Positions 22,777-33,950 of a DNA stretch of 39,348 nt are shown here, piece by piece. Position numbers and translations under genes: made by a program. Below the pieces are notes generated by a model. It saw only the letters and a program-made list of their open reading frames with translations, searched no databases and had not been told where the DNA came from. The stretch is from Burkholderiales bacterium (GTDB taxonomy: Bacteria; Pseudomonadota; Gammaproteobacteria; Burkholderiales; Burkholderiaceae_C), in the NCBI GenBank assembly GCA_026400155.1, contig JAPLPO010000171.1:1-39348 (forward strand), given 5' to 3'. Numbering within the stretch: position 1 is the stretch's first letter; each line of letters opens with the position of its first letter.

Positions 22777-23790
22777 ATGAAATTAGCGACTTACAAAGAC
22801 GGATCACGTGACGGTCAATTGATTGTGGTCTCGCGTGACTTAAGCACAGCACATTATGCGACTGGCATTGCCTTGCGCATGCAGCAGGTGCTAGACGACT
22901 GGAATTTTTTGTCGCCCCAACTCGAAGACCTTTACCAAACACTGAACAGTGGCAAAGCCCGTCATGCCTTCCCCTTTGACCCCCAACAATGCATGGCCCC
23001 TTTGCCAAGAGCCTACCAGTGGGCAGATGGCTCTGCTTACTTGAACCACGTGGAGTTGGTGCGCGCAGCGCGCAGCTCAGAAGTGCCGCACAGTTTTTAC
23101 GCAGACCCACTCATGTATCAAGGCGGCAGTGATGACTTCATAGGGCCTTGCGATCCAGTGGTTTGCCGCGACGAAGCCTTTGGCATTGATTTTGAGGCCG
23201 AAATTGCCGTCATCACTGGCGATGTGCCCATGGGGGTCTCTCCCGAAAATGCCTTGGACGGTATCCGTTTGGTGATGCTTGCCAATGACGTGAGTTTGCG
23301 AAACTTGATTGCCAACGAGTTGGCCAAAGGTTTTGGATTTTTTCAAAGCAAACCAGCAACAGCATTCAGCCCGGTGGCCGTCACCTTGGATGAACTGGGT
23401 GAGGCCTGGGATCATGGCCGTGTGCACCTGACCATGCAGTCAACTTGGAACGGTCGCAAGGTGGGCATGTGTGAAGCGGGCCCCGAAATGACCTTTCACT
23501 TTGGCCAACTCATTGCGCACATTGGCAAAACGCGCAATGTGCGCGCCGGCTCCATTGTGGGCAGTGGCACGGTCAGCAACAAGAGCGTCGACGTCAATGG
23601 CAAGCCTGAGTGGCCCAAAGGTTACAGCTGCATTGCAGAAAAGCGCGCTATTGAAACCATTTTGGATGGCAAACCCAGTACCGAGTTCATGAAATTCGGC
23701 GACAGCATTCGCATTGAAATGAAGGGCAAAGACGGCCTCAGTGTGTTTGGTGCCATTGACCAGAAAATTGCACCTTTCGACAAAGCCTAA
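22777..23790 (+). CDS. Fumarylacetoacetate hydrolase family protein
   Basis: This 337-residue protein has the two-part layout of fumarylacetoacetase-type hydrolases, which split beta-diketones such as fumarylacetoacetate in tyrosine/homogentisate breakdown. It shows AYQWADGSAYLNHVELVR, the metal motif FGIDFEAEIAVITGDV with its Glu pair, MLANDVSLRN, GFGFFQSKPATAFSP and a C-terminal GSIVGSGTVSNKS. GAGG lies eight bases before the ATG at 22777. Whether it is true fumarylacetoacetase cannot be decided because no homogentisate dioxygenase or maleylacetoacetate isomerase gene is adjacent. It converges with the DksA-like gene. Confidence 0.88.
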   Translation: MKLATYKDGSRDGQLIVVSRDLSTAHYATGIALRMQQVLDDWNFLSPQLEDLYQTLNSGKARHAFPFDPQQCMAPLPRAYQWADGSAYLNHVELVRAARSSEVPHSFYADPLMYQGGSDDFIGPCDPVVCRDEAFGIDFEAEIAVITGDVPMGVSPENALDGIRLVMLANDVSLRNLIANELAKGFGFFQSKPATAFSPVAVTLDELGEAWDHGRVHLTMQSTWNGRKVGMCEAGPEMTFHFGQLIAHIGKTRNVRAGSIVGSGTVSNKSVDVNGKPEWPKGYSCIAEKRAIETILDGKPSTEFMKFGDSIRIEMKGKDGLSVFGAIDQKIAPFDKA

Positions 23791-23793
23791 TCA

Positions 23794-23853
23794 CCGGCCT
23801 CATGCGCACTGACTTATGCGCACTGCCTCAATGCAGTGCGGCATTGGGGCCGG
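23794..23853. terminator. Nested stem with tandem repeat at convergent gene ends
   Basis: An outer CCGGCC/GGCCGG pair (23794-23799, 23848-23853) encloses a strong inner hairpin (23816-23826 with 23833-23844, one bulged base, loop CTCAAT). ATGCGCACTG is also duplicated in tandem at 23802 and 23816, period 14. The right half is the 3' end of the DksA-like gene. It probably ends transcription in both directions though no T-run is present. Confidence 0.5.
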
Positions 23854-24211
23854 CTGTGCTTTCAGCGTCTGCCTGACATGCAATGCAGCGCAAAGCCGAA
23901 GGAAATGCCAGCAGTCGGGTGATGGGGATCGCTTTGTCACAGACCAAGCAAAGCCCATAAGTGCCTTGCGCGATGCGCATCAAAGCCAACTCGGTGGCCT
24001 CTAGTTCTTCAAGAGCATGCTCTTGGAGGGCAAATGTGGTGTCACGCTCGGTGATGTTTTGTGCATGGGATTGCTCGGCGGGTGCAAGTTCTGCTGCGGC
24101 TTCAACGCGACTTTTCAAACCACCACGTTCCTGTTCAATTTTGTCGAGCAGTTGAGCTTTTTGTGCCAGCAGCAATTGTTTGAGAGACTCTTTTTGCAGA
24201 TCATTCTTCAT
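23828..24211 (-). CDS. DksA/TraR-family zinc-finger protein
   Basis: This 127-residue protein has an N-terminal coiled coil (SLKQLLLAQKAQLLDKIEQE onward, about residues 8-80) and a C-terminal zinc finger CLVC-x17-CIAC with DksA spacing. Members insert into the secondary channel of RNA polymerase and alter promoter kinetics, with or without ppGpp. The coil tip reads NITERDTTFALQE rather than the D-x-x-D-x-A of canonical DksA, so activity may differ. The ATG at 24211 has AAGGA eight bases upstream; the longer open frame to 24337 lacks this. A perfect FNR box at 24311-24324 is well placed to activate it. Confidence 0.9.
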   Translation of the reverse strand: MKNDLQKESLKQLLLAQKAQLLDKIEQERGGLKSRVEAAAELAPAEQSHAQNITERDTTFALQEHALEELEATELALMRIAQGTYGLCLVCDKAIPITRLLAFPSALRCIACQADAESTAGPNAALH

Positions 24212-24283
24212 GGCCTGATTCCTTGTCCTGTTTGTGATGTTAGAAAGCTTTGAAGCGGTGTGTCTGTCGATGGCATCCATCCA

Positions 24284-24324
24284 TGCTAGGCCGTTTGCTG
24301 AATAAGGGATTTGATGCACATCAA
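24284..24324 (-). promoter_or_regulatory. FNR-type box and -10 element upstream of the DksA-like gene
   Basis: TTGATGCACATCAA (24311-24324) matches the FNR/Anr consensus TTGAT-N4-ATCAA exactly. On the minus strand a TAGCAT -10 candidate lies at 24289-24284. A start about seven bases on (near 24277) would put the box centre at about -41, the class II activator position. The box is also about 80 bp upstream of the enoyl-CoA hydratase start, where no comparable -10 is spaced correctly. Confidence 0.65.
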
Positions 24325-24398
24325 GCAAGCACGCCATCTTGAGGCAAGTTCAGGCGACAATGTCGGCTTGTGAGCTGACCATTTTTCTGGAGACCTTC

Positions 24399-25217
24399 AT
24401 GAGCCAAGTCATTGACTACAGCCGTTACCAAACACTGCGAATCACGCGCCGGGGTGCCAACCAAACGGTGCTCGACATTCAGATGAAAGCCGGTGGCCCT
24501 GGTGGCAATGGCAAGCTGCCAACAGCGGGCCACGAAGGTCATTGGGAGCTGGCCGAAATTTGGCGCGATGTGTCGCGCGATGACAGCGTGCGCGCTGCGG
24601 TGTTGCGGGGTGAAGGCTTGGGCTTTTCGGGCGGTGGCGACTTGGCGTTGGTGGAAGACATGGCGCGCGATTTCGAGATTCGAAGTCGGGTTTGGAAAGA
24701 AGCCCGCGATCTGGTCTACAACGTGATCAACTGCGACAAGCCCATCGTGAGTGCCATGCACGGACCGGCAGTGGGCGCTGGTTTGGTGGCGGGATTGTTG
24801 GCAGACATCTCCATTGCCAGCAAGACTGCCAAAATTGTGGATGGCCACACCCGCTTGGGCGTTGCAGCGGGCGACCATGCGGCCATCATTTGGCCATTGC
24901 TTTGTGGTATGGCCAAAGCCAAGTATTACTTGTTGTTGTGTGAGCCTGTGAGTGGCGAAGAAGCTGAGCGAATTGGCTTGGTGTCATTGGCAGTTGAAGA
25001 AGACCAGCTATTACCTAAGGCCTATGAAGTGGCCGATCGCTTGGCCAATGGCAGCCAAACTGCCATTCGCTGGACCAAGTATGCGTTGAACAATTGGCTG
25101 CGCCAAGCCGGCCCCAGCTTTGATGCTTCTTTGGCCTTGGAGTTCATGGGCTTTGCAGGTCCGGATGTGCAAGAGGGTTTGGCCAGCCTCCGAGAGCGCC
25201 GCCCACCCCACTTTTAA
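24399..25217 (+). CDS. Enoyl-CoA hydratase/isomerase family protein
   Basis: This 272-residue crotonase-fold protein probably hydrates or isomerises an enoyl-CoA. It has the oxyanion-hole segments [17 protein letters not shown] and [22 protein letters not shown], then [24 protein letters not shown] where the usual GxxPxxGGT motif is replaced by GDHAA, a variant seen in a subgroup of hydratases in which an Asp may serve as catalytic acid. The C-terminal [12 protein letters not shown] is typical. GGAG precedes the ATG at 24399; an upstream frame from 24339 is unsupported. Its stop overlaps the GST stop on the other strand. Confidence 0.9.
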   Translation: MSQVIDYSRYQTLRITRRGANQTVLDIQMKAGGPGGNGKLPTAGHEGHWELAEIWRDVSRDDSVRAAVLRGEGLGFSGGGDLALVEDMARDFEIRSRVWKEARDLVYNVINCDKPIVSAMHGPAVGAGLVAGLLADISIASKTAKIVDGHTRLGVAAGDHAAIIWPLLCGMAKAKYYLLLCEPVSGEEAERIGLVSLAVEEDQLLPKAYEVADRLANGSQTAIRWTKYALNNWLRQAGPSFDASLALEFMGFAGPDVQEGLASLRERRPPHF

Positions 25218-25864
25218 GCCTTGCTTTTCATGCGTGCCAAGAAGAGCTCATTGTTGGCTCTGCGATCCGCTTGCACTTTTTGCATGCTGGGTCGCTCCGA
25301 CCACATCTTCATGTAGTCCTTGACGGGCAAGTTGGCCAAAAAATCTCGGCCGTACATGGTTTTGCTGACAGCGGTGATCAATGGCAAATGAACGGCTGCA
25401 GTGCAGTCGGCGATGCTCATTTCAGTGCCGGCAATGAAGGGTTTGAATTGCGCAAGCTTGGCAAACGCTGCCACATTTTTCTCCAATTGCGCGCCCACTT
25501 TTTCCTTGACCACATCACTGACCTTGCCACCAAAGAAGGCCTCGGGGTAGAGATTTCGTGCCACCAACTCCAGGTGCAAATCTAAAAAAACGACAAGTTC
25601 TCGCACCTTGGCAGCTTGGAAGGCGTCCTTGGGTAGCAAGGGATGCTCAGGGTATTGCTGCTCGATGTATTCCACCATGACAGCTGACTCGCAGAGGGAG
25701 CCTTGCGCTGTTTTCAAATAGGGCACTTTGCCCAGGGGGCTAGCGTCTGGATCGGTCTGCCCCACCCAGACCAACTCTTCTTCAAAGGCAAGGCCCTTTT
25801 CCAGCAGCATCAATTTGACTTTGTTGTGATAGTTGCTGGCGCCAAAGCCGCAGAGTGTGAGCAT
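25214..25864 (-). CDS. Glutathione S-transferase family protein
   Basis: This 216-residue protein has the GST layout. The N-terminal thioredoxin-like domain ([47 protein letters not shown] with the cis-Pro VPYL and the Glu-Ser glutathione site) is followed by an all-helical C-terminal domain with [18 protein letters not shown] (N-capping box). The likely catalytic Ser or Cys is in the first helix turn. The ATG at 25864 has AGGA nine bases upstream. The stop codon shares two bases with that of the convergent enoyl-CoA hydratase gene (TTAA). Substrate is unknown. Confidence 0.92.
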   Translation of the reverse strand: MLTLCGFGASNYHNKVKLMLLEKGLAFEEELVWVGQTDPDASPLGKVPYLKTAQGSLCESAVMVEYIEQQYPEHPLLPKDAFQAAKVRELVVFLDLHLELVARNLYPEAFFGGKVSDVVKEKVGAQLEKNVAAFAKLAQFKPFIAGTEMSIADCTAAVHLPLITAVSKTMYGRDFLANLPVKDYMKMWSERPSMQKVQADRRANNELFLARMKSKA

Positions 25865-26016
25865 ATTGGATCTTCCTGAAGAGGTATTGAGATAATGCCA
25901 GAGCTTAACTTTTGATCGTGCCTTGGTGGGTCGCGCAGTTGACGCCATGCTGTGTTTGAGGTGGCTTTGTTCACGGTATGCGTTAAGCTTGAGCCTCACA
26001 CACCCTAGGAGCCCCC

Positions 26017-26601
26017 ATGAGCGATACCTCAGCTTTCGGATTTGGAAAATTTGTGCCTGGTTTTGACTTCTTGCAAAACTTGGGACAAGCCGCCAATCCT
26101 GGCGCCACAGGCTCGCCACAGGGCATGCCCAACATGGCCAGTTGGGTGGCTCCCACCTTGAACATTGAAGAGCTCGACAAGCGCATTCAAGAACTCAAAA
26201 CGGTTCAGTTTTGGCTAGAGCAAAACACCAATGCGCTCAAGGCCACCATTCAGGCTTTGGAAGTTCAAAAAATGACCTTGTCGACCTTGCAAGGCATGAA
26301 TGTCAACATGGCTGAAATGGCCAAAGCCTTCACCGCCAAAATGCCAGATCTCGAACCAGAGGCCAAGCCAACTGAGCCCCCACAAGATGCCGCAAAAGGC
26401 CCAGCCGTCGACCCCATGCAGTGGTGGGGATCGCTCACACAACAGTTTCAAAACATTGCGGCGGCGGCAGTGAAAGATGTGGCGGCCAAAGCCATGAAAG
26501 AGGGCGCTCAGCCTCGCAAAAAAACAGCGGCAAAGAAAACGACAAGCGCTGCCAAAGCCAGCAAGCCGCGTGCGCCGCGCGCCAAAAAACCAGCTCCATG
26601 A
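26017..26601 (+). CDS. phaM: PhaM-family polyhydroxyalkanoate granule regulator
   Basis: PhaM in Ralstonia/Cupriavidus activates PHB synthase PhaC, coats PHB granules and ties them to the nucleoid. This 194-residue protein has the conserved N-terminal FGKFVPGFDFLQNLGQ, then SWVAPTLNIEELDKRIQELK and FWLEQNTNALKATIQALEVQ, which form the helical core. It ends in a Lys/Ala/Pro-rich tail (KKTAAKKTTSAAKASK onward, residues 165-194) like histone H1, expected to bind DNA. AGGAG precedes the start. The stop overlaps the FIST gene as ATGA. No phaC or phaP gene is in the window. Confidence 0.9.
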   Translation: MSDTSAFGFGKFVPGFDFLQNLGQAANPGATGSPQGMPNMASWVAPTLNIEELDKRIQELKTVQFWLEQNTNALKATIQALEVQKMTLSTLQGMNVNMAEMAKAFTAKMPDLEPEAKPTEPPQDAAKGPAVDPMQWWGSLTQQFQNIAAAAVKDVAAKAMKEGAQPRKKTAAKKTTSAAKASKPRAPRAKKPAP

Positions 26602-27844
26602 ATTTGTTTCCCTTCGGACATGCCACGCACCCGCAGTGGCCCATGGCAGCAGGCTTGGTGATTGCCCAGTTGCGTGCCCAAATGACCTTGCCGGGCCACG
26701 CGTCCAGTCCGCGTTTATGTCTGCTGTACATCACCGACTACTACGCCAATGACGCCGAAGCTATTCTGGCGCACCTTCAGCAAGAATTGCCCATGGTGAA
26801 AGACTGGGCCGGCACGGTGGGTGTGGGGGTGGCCGCCAACAACGCAGAGTATTTTGACGAACCCGGCATGGTCTTGATGTTGTGCGATTTGCCAGCCAAG
26901 CAATACCGGGTTTTTTCCGGCGCACAGCCCTTGCCACCCAGCTTTCAAGCGGCCAGCGCACTTGTGCATGCCGATCCACAAACACCCGATCTGGCAGAGC
27001 TCATTGCAGAAATGGCAAGCCGAACTCAAAAGGGGTATTTGTTTGGCGGCCTCACTGCCAGTCGCAAGCAGGCCGTGCAGTTTGCATGGCACGATTCAGA
27101 GCCTGCTCAGAAAGGCGTTTTCTCGGGTGGCTTAAGCGGCGTGGCGTGGGCGCCAGAGGTTCAAATTTTGTCGCGCGTGACCCAGGGTTGTGCACCCATT
27201 GGCAAAGAGCGCCAGATCACAGAAGCGGAAGGCCATGTGGTTTACCAACTCGATGGTTTGCCCGCATTGGATGTGCTCATGGCCGACTTGAAGGTGTCAC
27301 TGTCAGAGCCTCAAACGGCACTCAAGGCGGTCAGGTCAACCCTGGTGGGCATCACGTCTGAAGGACAACAAGCGGTTGGCCGAACGGGCAGTTTGGGTGC
27401 CGATGTGCGCGTGCGGCACATTGTTGGCCTAGACCCTGCGCGAAAAGGTGTGGCCATTGCCGAGCATTTGGCGGTGGGACAAAAATTGGCTTTTTGTCAG
27501 ATGAGTTTGCAAGCCGCTAAGTCCGATCTTCGGCGCATTTGTTCTGAAATTCGAGAAGAGTTGGAGCCTGAAACTTTGAGTCTGGAAATGGCCAATGCCT
27601 TGGCCGCCAGTGAAGCCGAAGCAGCGCCGCACCTCGCGCGGCGCATTGCGGGTGCTGTGTATGTCAGTTGCTCTGGGCGAGGCGGCCCGCACTTTGGCGG
27701 CCCCAGCGCTGAGCTGCAGTGGATTCGCCACGCCCTGGGCGATGTGCCTTTGGTGGGCTTTTTTGCCAGTGGCGAAATTGCCCATCACCACTTGTATGGC
27801 TACACCGGTGTGTTGACGGTCTTTACCACGCCCGAAGAGATGGC

Positions 27845-27848
<4 letters not shown>
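26598..27848 (+). CDS. FIST N- and C-domain sensor protein
   Basis: This 416-residue soluble protein consists of a FIST N domain (about residues 30-220, with LCLLYITDYYANDAEAI and KDWAGTVGVGVAANNAEYF) and a FIST C domain (about 220-400, ending in GRGGPHFGGPSAELQWIRHALGDVPLVGFFASGEI). FIST domains are thought to sense small ligands and are often fused to signalling outputs; here there is no kinase, GGDEF or HTH output. It starts inside the phaM stop (ATGA), so the two are translationally coupled. A role in reporting a metabolite to PHB control is inference. It converges with tgt. Confidence 0.88.
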
Positions 27849-30210
<2,362 letters not shown>

Positions 30211-30280
30211 GGTCTTGAGGGCCGAACCAGACCCGTTCCAAGTGAAAGAATCTGATTGTCCCATGACAAAGCGCAAAGCT

Positions 30281-30310
30281 TTACAAAACAAATACTTCTA
30301 AATTTTGTAA
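30281..30310. promoter_or_regulatory. Inverted repeat in the queA/HTH divergent spacer
   Basis: TTACAAAA (30281-30288) and TTTTGTAA (30303-30310) are perfect arms 14 bp apart in an AT-rich spacer. Direct copies of AAAGCGCA flank them at 30268-30275 and 30312-30319. This is a candidate regulator site controlling queA, the HTH gene or both. Confidence 0.45.
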
Positions 30311-30377
30311 TAAAGCGCATTATGTAAACCGCATTCAAAAAACTATCTATCTTTATTCAACATCGGGTCAACCCTAG

Positions 30378-30387
30378 ACAGTACTGT
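30378..30387. promoter_or_regulatory. 10-bp palindrome before the HTH gene
   Basis: ACAGTACTGT is a perfect palindrome six bases upstream of the ATG at 30394. Its position fits an autoregulatory operator for the HTH protein it precedes. Confidence 0.4.
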
Positions 30388-30393
30388 AAGCCC

Positions 30394-30810
30394 ATGCCAA
30401 AAGTAGTATCCGAATCCCAACAATTCGCTGATCGGTTGCGCAGCGCGTTGGAAAGTGCAGGCGTGCGTGCTTCACCGACCTTGGTGGCCAACGCCTTCAA
30501 CCTTCGCTACCACGGACGCAGTATTACCCCGCACACGGCCCGCAACTGGCTCTTGGGCAAAGTTATGCCAACGCAAGACAAATTGCGTGTGTTGGCTGAG
30601 TGGCTGCAAGTAAGCCCTGACGAACTTCGCTTTGGCCGTGCACCCGGCAAAACCTATGTGTATGAGATGAATGCCGGTCCCATCGAAATGGCACTGGCCG
30701 ATCGCGAAATGATCGACCGTTACTTGTCGCTCTCACAGGCAGAACGCAAAACCATTCGAGATGTGGTGTCTGCCTTTGTGTTGGCCAAGGCGGCCGAGAG
30801 AATGCCCTGA
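30394..30810 (+). CDS. HTH (XRE-like) transcriptional regulator
   Basis: This 138-residue protein has an N-terminal helix-turn-helix at about residues 10-75 (FADRLRSALESAGVRASPTL, then ITPHTARNWLLGKVMPTQDKLRVLAEWL as the recognition region) resembling XRE/lambda-repressor-type domains. A second part (EMALADREMIDRYLSLSQAERKTIRDVVSAF) is probably a dimerisation helix bundle. No ligand domain is seen. A 10-bp palindrome sits directly before the start. It lies 43 nt upstream of recG in the same direction and diverges from queA. Its target genes are not evident. Confidence 0.8.
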   Translation: MPKVVSESQQFADRLRSALESAGVRASPTLVANAFNLRYHGRSITPHTARNWLLGKVMPTQDKLRVLAEWLQVSPDELRFGRAPGKTYVYEMNAGPIEMALADREMIDRYLSLSQAERKTIRDVVSAFVLAKAAERMP

Positions 30811-30853
30811 GCCTAGGGCGAACTTAGGTACGCATCCACGGCACAATGTCAGG

Positions 30854-32935
30854 ATGCTTGCCAATGCAACCACAAATTCGCCTTCAAAGCCCTTGTCAGC
30901 GCCGCAAAAAGCCATGCGCAAGATGGGCTTGGTGCGCGACATCGATCTGGCGCTGCACATCCCTTTGCGCTACGAGGACGAAACGCGCATCGTCAAATTG
31001 CGCAATGCCAGAGAGGGTGAAGCCGTCCAAATAGAAGCCACCGTGGTTTCATCTGAGGTGCAGTTGCGCCCACGTCGCCAGCTGTTGGTGAGAGTGGATG
31101 ACGGCACCGACACCTGTGTGTTGCGTTTCTTCAGCTTCTATCCGGCCCAGCAAAAGGCCTTGGCTGTTGGCCAAGTGATCAGGGCCAGGGGTGAAGTCAA
31201 GGGCGGGATGATGGGTTTCACCATGATGCACCCTTCGTTCAAGGCCGCATCGGGTGAATTGCCATCGGTGCTCACGCCGGTTTACCCGGTGTCTGCAGGC
31301 TTGCCGCAAACCTATTTGCGCCGCGCCATTGCTAGCGCCTTGTCGCGCGCCGATTTGGGCGAGTCATTGCCTGCTGCCATCAGCTGGCCTTCAGCACCCC
31401 ATGGCAAATTGGCCCCCAGCTTGCGCCAAGCCCTCACCTACTTGCACCATCCCACGCCAGAGGTTTCCATTGCAGCCCTTGAAGACCGTTCGCATCCTGC
31501 CTGGCAACGACTGAAAGCTGAAGAACTGCTGGCACAGCAACTTTCACAGCGCATGGCCAAACAAGAGCGCGATACCTTGCGAGCCCCCGCCCTTCAATTG
31601 AAAGCGGGTGGTTGGCACGACAAATTGAAAGAGGTCTTGCCCTTTCAGCTCACAGCGGCACAACACAGAGTGGGCCAAGAGATTGCGCAAGATTTGGCGC
31701 GGCCTGTGCCCATGCACCGGCTGCTTCAAGGCGATGTGGGCGCTGGCAAAACCGTGGTGGCAGCCTTGGCGGCCATGTTGGCCATTGATGGCGGTTGGCA
31801 GTGTGCCCTGATGGCACCCACCGAAATTTTGGCGCAACAACATTTTGCCAAGTTGGTGGGCTGGCTGGCGCCTTTGGGTGTGCGCGTGGCCTGGCTCACT
31901 GGCAGTCAGAAGAAAAAAGAACGCACCGAAATGCTGGCCTTGATTGAATCGGGTGAAGCCGCTTTGGTGGTGGGCACGCATGCTGTGATTCAAGAGCTGG
32001 TGAAGTTTAAAAACCTGGCGCTCGCCATCATTGATGAGCAGCATCGCTTTGGTGTGGCTCAGCGCCTGGCGCTTAGAGACAAGATGCAAGACGCAGGCAT
32101 GGAGCCGCACTTGCTCATGATGACGGCCACGCCCATTCCGCGCACCTTGGCCATGAGCTACTACGCCGACTTAGATGTCTCGGTGATTGACGAACTGCCA
32201 CCCGGCCGTACCCCTGTGGTGACCAAAGTGATTTCAGACAGCCGGCGCGATCAAGTCATAGGGCGCATTGGCGCGCAATTGGCCGAGGGACGACAGGTTT
32301 ATTGGGTGTGCCCCTTGATTGAAGAGAGTGAAGCCTTAGATTTAACCAATGCCACGGCCACCCACCAAGAATTGTCTGCCGTGTTGCCAGGCGTGACGGT
32401 GGGCTTGCTGCATTCCCGCATGTCGGTAACTGAAAAACGCGAGGTCATGGCCCAGTTCACACAGGGCAGCATGGGCGTGTTGGTTAGCACCACCGTGATT
32501 GAGGTGGGCGTTGATGTGCCCAATGCCTCCTTGATGGTCATCGAACACGCCGAGCGCTTTGGCTTGAGTCAGTTGCACCAGTTGCGTGGGCGCGTGGGGC
32601 GCGGTGCCGCCGCATCGGCCTGCGTTTTGCTTTATGGCACCCCTGACGGTGGCCGCTTGAGCGAAACGGCACGCGAGCGATTGCGTGCCATGGTGGACAC
32701 CAACGATGGTTTTGAAATTGCCAGACGCGATTTGGAAATCAGAGGCCCGGGCGAGTTTCTGGGTGCGCGACAATCGGGGGCCGCCATGTTGCGATTTGCC
32801 GATTTGGCCACAGACGAGCATTTGCTCAATTGGGCCAGGCAAACAGCACCCTTGCTGCTTGCAAAATACCCCGACATGGCCGAGCGACACATCGCTCGTT
32901 GGTTGGGTGGAAAATCGGAGTTTTTGAAAGCTTGA
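30854..32935 (+). CDS. recG: ATP-dependent DNA helicase RecG
   Basis: RecG is a superfamily 2 helicase that regresses stalled forks and branch-migrates junctions. The 693-residue protein is the same length as E. coli RecG. It has the N-terminal wedge OB-fold (about residues 40-200, RYEDETRIVKL onward), Walker A GDVGAGKT at about 293-300, Walker B IIDEQHRFG near 394, TATPIPRTLA (motif III), HSRMSVTEKREVM and QLRGRVGRG (motif VI). The start is the ATG at 30854; the open frame further upstream overlaps the HTH gene. oxyR follows after nine bases. Confidence 0.95.
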   Translation: MLANATTNSPSKPLSAPQKAMRKMGLVRDIDLALHIPLRYEDETRIVKLRNAREGEAVQIEATVVSSEVQLRPRRQLLVRVDDGTDTCVLRFFSFYPAQQKALAVGQVIRARGEVKGGMMGFTMMHPSFKAASGELPSVLTPVYPVSAGLPQTYLRRAIASALSRADLGESLPAAISWPSAPHGKLAPSLRQALTYLHHPTPEVSIAALEDRSHPAWQRLKAEELLAQQLSQRMAKQERDTLRAPALQLKAGGWHDKLKEVLPFQLTAAQHRVGQEIAQDLARPVPMHRLLQGDVGAGKTVVAALAAMLAIDGGWQCALMAPTEILAQQHFAKLVGWLAPLGVRVAWLTGSQKKKERTEMLALIESGEAALVVGTHAVIQELVKFKNLALAIIDEQHRFGVAQRLALRDKMQDAGMEPHLLMMTATPIPRTLAMSYYADLDVSVIDELPPGRTPVVTKVISDSRRDQVIGRIGAQLAEGRQVYWVCPLIEESEALDLTNATATHQELSAVLPGVTVGLLHSRMSVTEKREVMAQFTQGSMGVLVSTTVIEVGVDVPNASLMVIEHAERFGLSQLHQLRGRVGRGAAASACVLLYGTPDGGRLSETARERLRAMVDTNDGFEIARRDLEIRGPGEFLGARQSGAAMLRFADLATDEHLLNWARQTAPLLLAKYPDMAERHIARWLGGKSEFLKA

Positions 32936-32944
32936 GAAATTGGC

Positions 32945-33910
32945 ATGACCCTGACAGAGTTGAAATACATTGTGGCGGTGGCCCGCGAGCGGCACTTTGG
33001 CAAGGCGGCCGAAGCGTGTTTTGTGTCGCAACCCACCTTGTCGGTGGCCATCAAAAAACTCGAAGAAGAACTCGATGTGAAGTTGTTCGAGCGCAGTGCC
33101 AACGAGGTCAGCACCACGCCTTTGGGTGAAGAGATCATTCGCCATGCACAAGGGGTGCTGGAGCAAGCTGCAGAAATCAAAGAAATTGCCAAGCGCGGCA
33201 AAGACCCCTTGGCCGGCACCCTTCGTTTGGGCGTGATCTACACCATTGGGCCTTACTTGCTGCCGGATTTGATGCGTCAGATCATGAAGAAGACGCCGCA
33301 AATGCCTTTGATGTTGCAAGAAAATTTCACCGTCAAACTGATGGAAATGTTGCGCGCCGGTGAAATCGATTGCGCCATTTTGGCAGAGCCTTTTCCAGAC
33401 ACTGGCTTGGCCACCGCCGCTTTGTACGATGAGCCTTTCATGGCTGCGTTGCCAGTCAAGCATGGACTGGCCAACAAAAAATCAATCACTGCCGAGCAAC
33501 TTAAAAACGAAACCATGTTGCTGCTGGGCAATGGCCATTGTTTTAGAGACCATGTGCTCGAAGTGTGTCCAGAATTTGCGCGGTTTTCTAGCAATGCAGA
33601 AGGCATTCGCAAAAGCTTCGAAGGCTCTTCGCTCGAAACCATCAAGCACATGGTGGCCGCTGGCATGGGCGTGACCTTGGTGCCGCGTTTGTCGGTGCCT
33701 GCAGAGGCCCTTGCCAAAGAAGCCAAGCGCAAAAAACACGAAGACCCCGACATTGCTTACTTGCCCATCATCGACGAGGCTGGTGGTTTGCCGCCCACAC
33801 GCCGGGTGGTCTTGGTCTGGCGCAAAAGCTTCACGCGCTATGAAGCCATTGCCGCGCTTCGCAATGCCATTTATGCCTGCGAGCTGCCTGGTGTAACGCG
33901 CCTTTCCTAA
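32945..33910 (+). CDS. oxyR: Peroxide-sensing LysR-type regulator OxyR
   Basis: OxyR senses hydrogen peroxide through a reversible disulfide and activates catalase, peroxiredoxin and related genes. The 321-residue product has an N-terminal winged HTH ([37 protein letters not shown]) and a LysR effector domain. The redox cysteines are Cys199 and Cys208 in [12 protein letters not shown], at exactly the E. coli numbers. [17 protein letters not shown] is typical. It follows recG by nine bases, so peroxide sensing and repair helicase are cotranscribed, recalling the oxyR-recG pair of Pseudomonas aeruginosa in reversed order. Confidence 0.95.
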   Translation: MTLTELKYIVAVARERHFGKAAEACFVSQPTLSVAIKKLEEELDVKLFERSANEVSTTPLGEEIIRHAQGVLEQAAEIKEIAKRGKDPLAGTLRLGVIYTIGPYLLPDLMRQIMKKTPQMPLMLQENFTVKLMEMLRAGEIDCAILAEPFPDTGLATAALYDEPFMAALPVKHGLANKKSITAEQLKNETMLLLGNGHCFRDHVLEVCPEFARFSSNAEGIRKSFEGSSLETIKHMVAAGMGVTLVPRLSVPAEALAKEAKRKKHEDPDIAYLPIIDEAGGLPPTRRVVLVWRKSFTRYEAIAALRNAIYACELPGVTRLS

Positions 33911-33950
33911 GTGCATCGCAAGCAGCTCTCATCCAAAAGCTTCATCTGCC

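Noticed and set aside
30211-30291. 27-residue N-terminal extension of QueA
   Set aside because: QueA homology begins well after residue 28. The extension runs into the divergent promoter region and has no ribosome site.
32342-33463. 373-codon open frame on minus across recG and oxyR
   Set aside because: Both plus-strand genes are unmistakable with all motifs. The minus translation is compositionally odd and has no domain.
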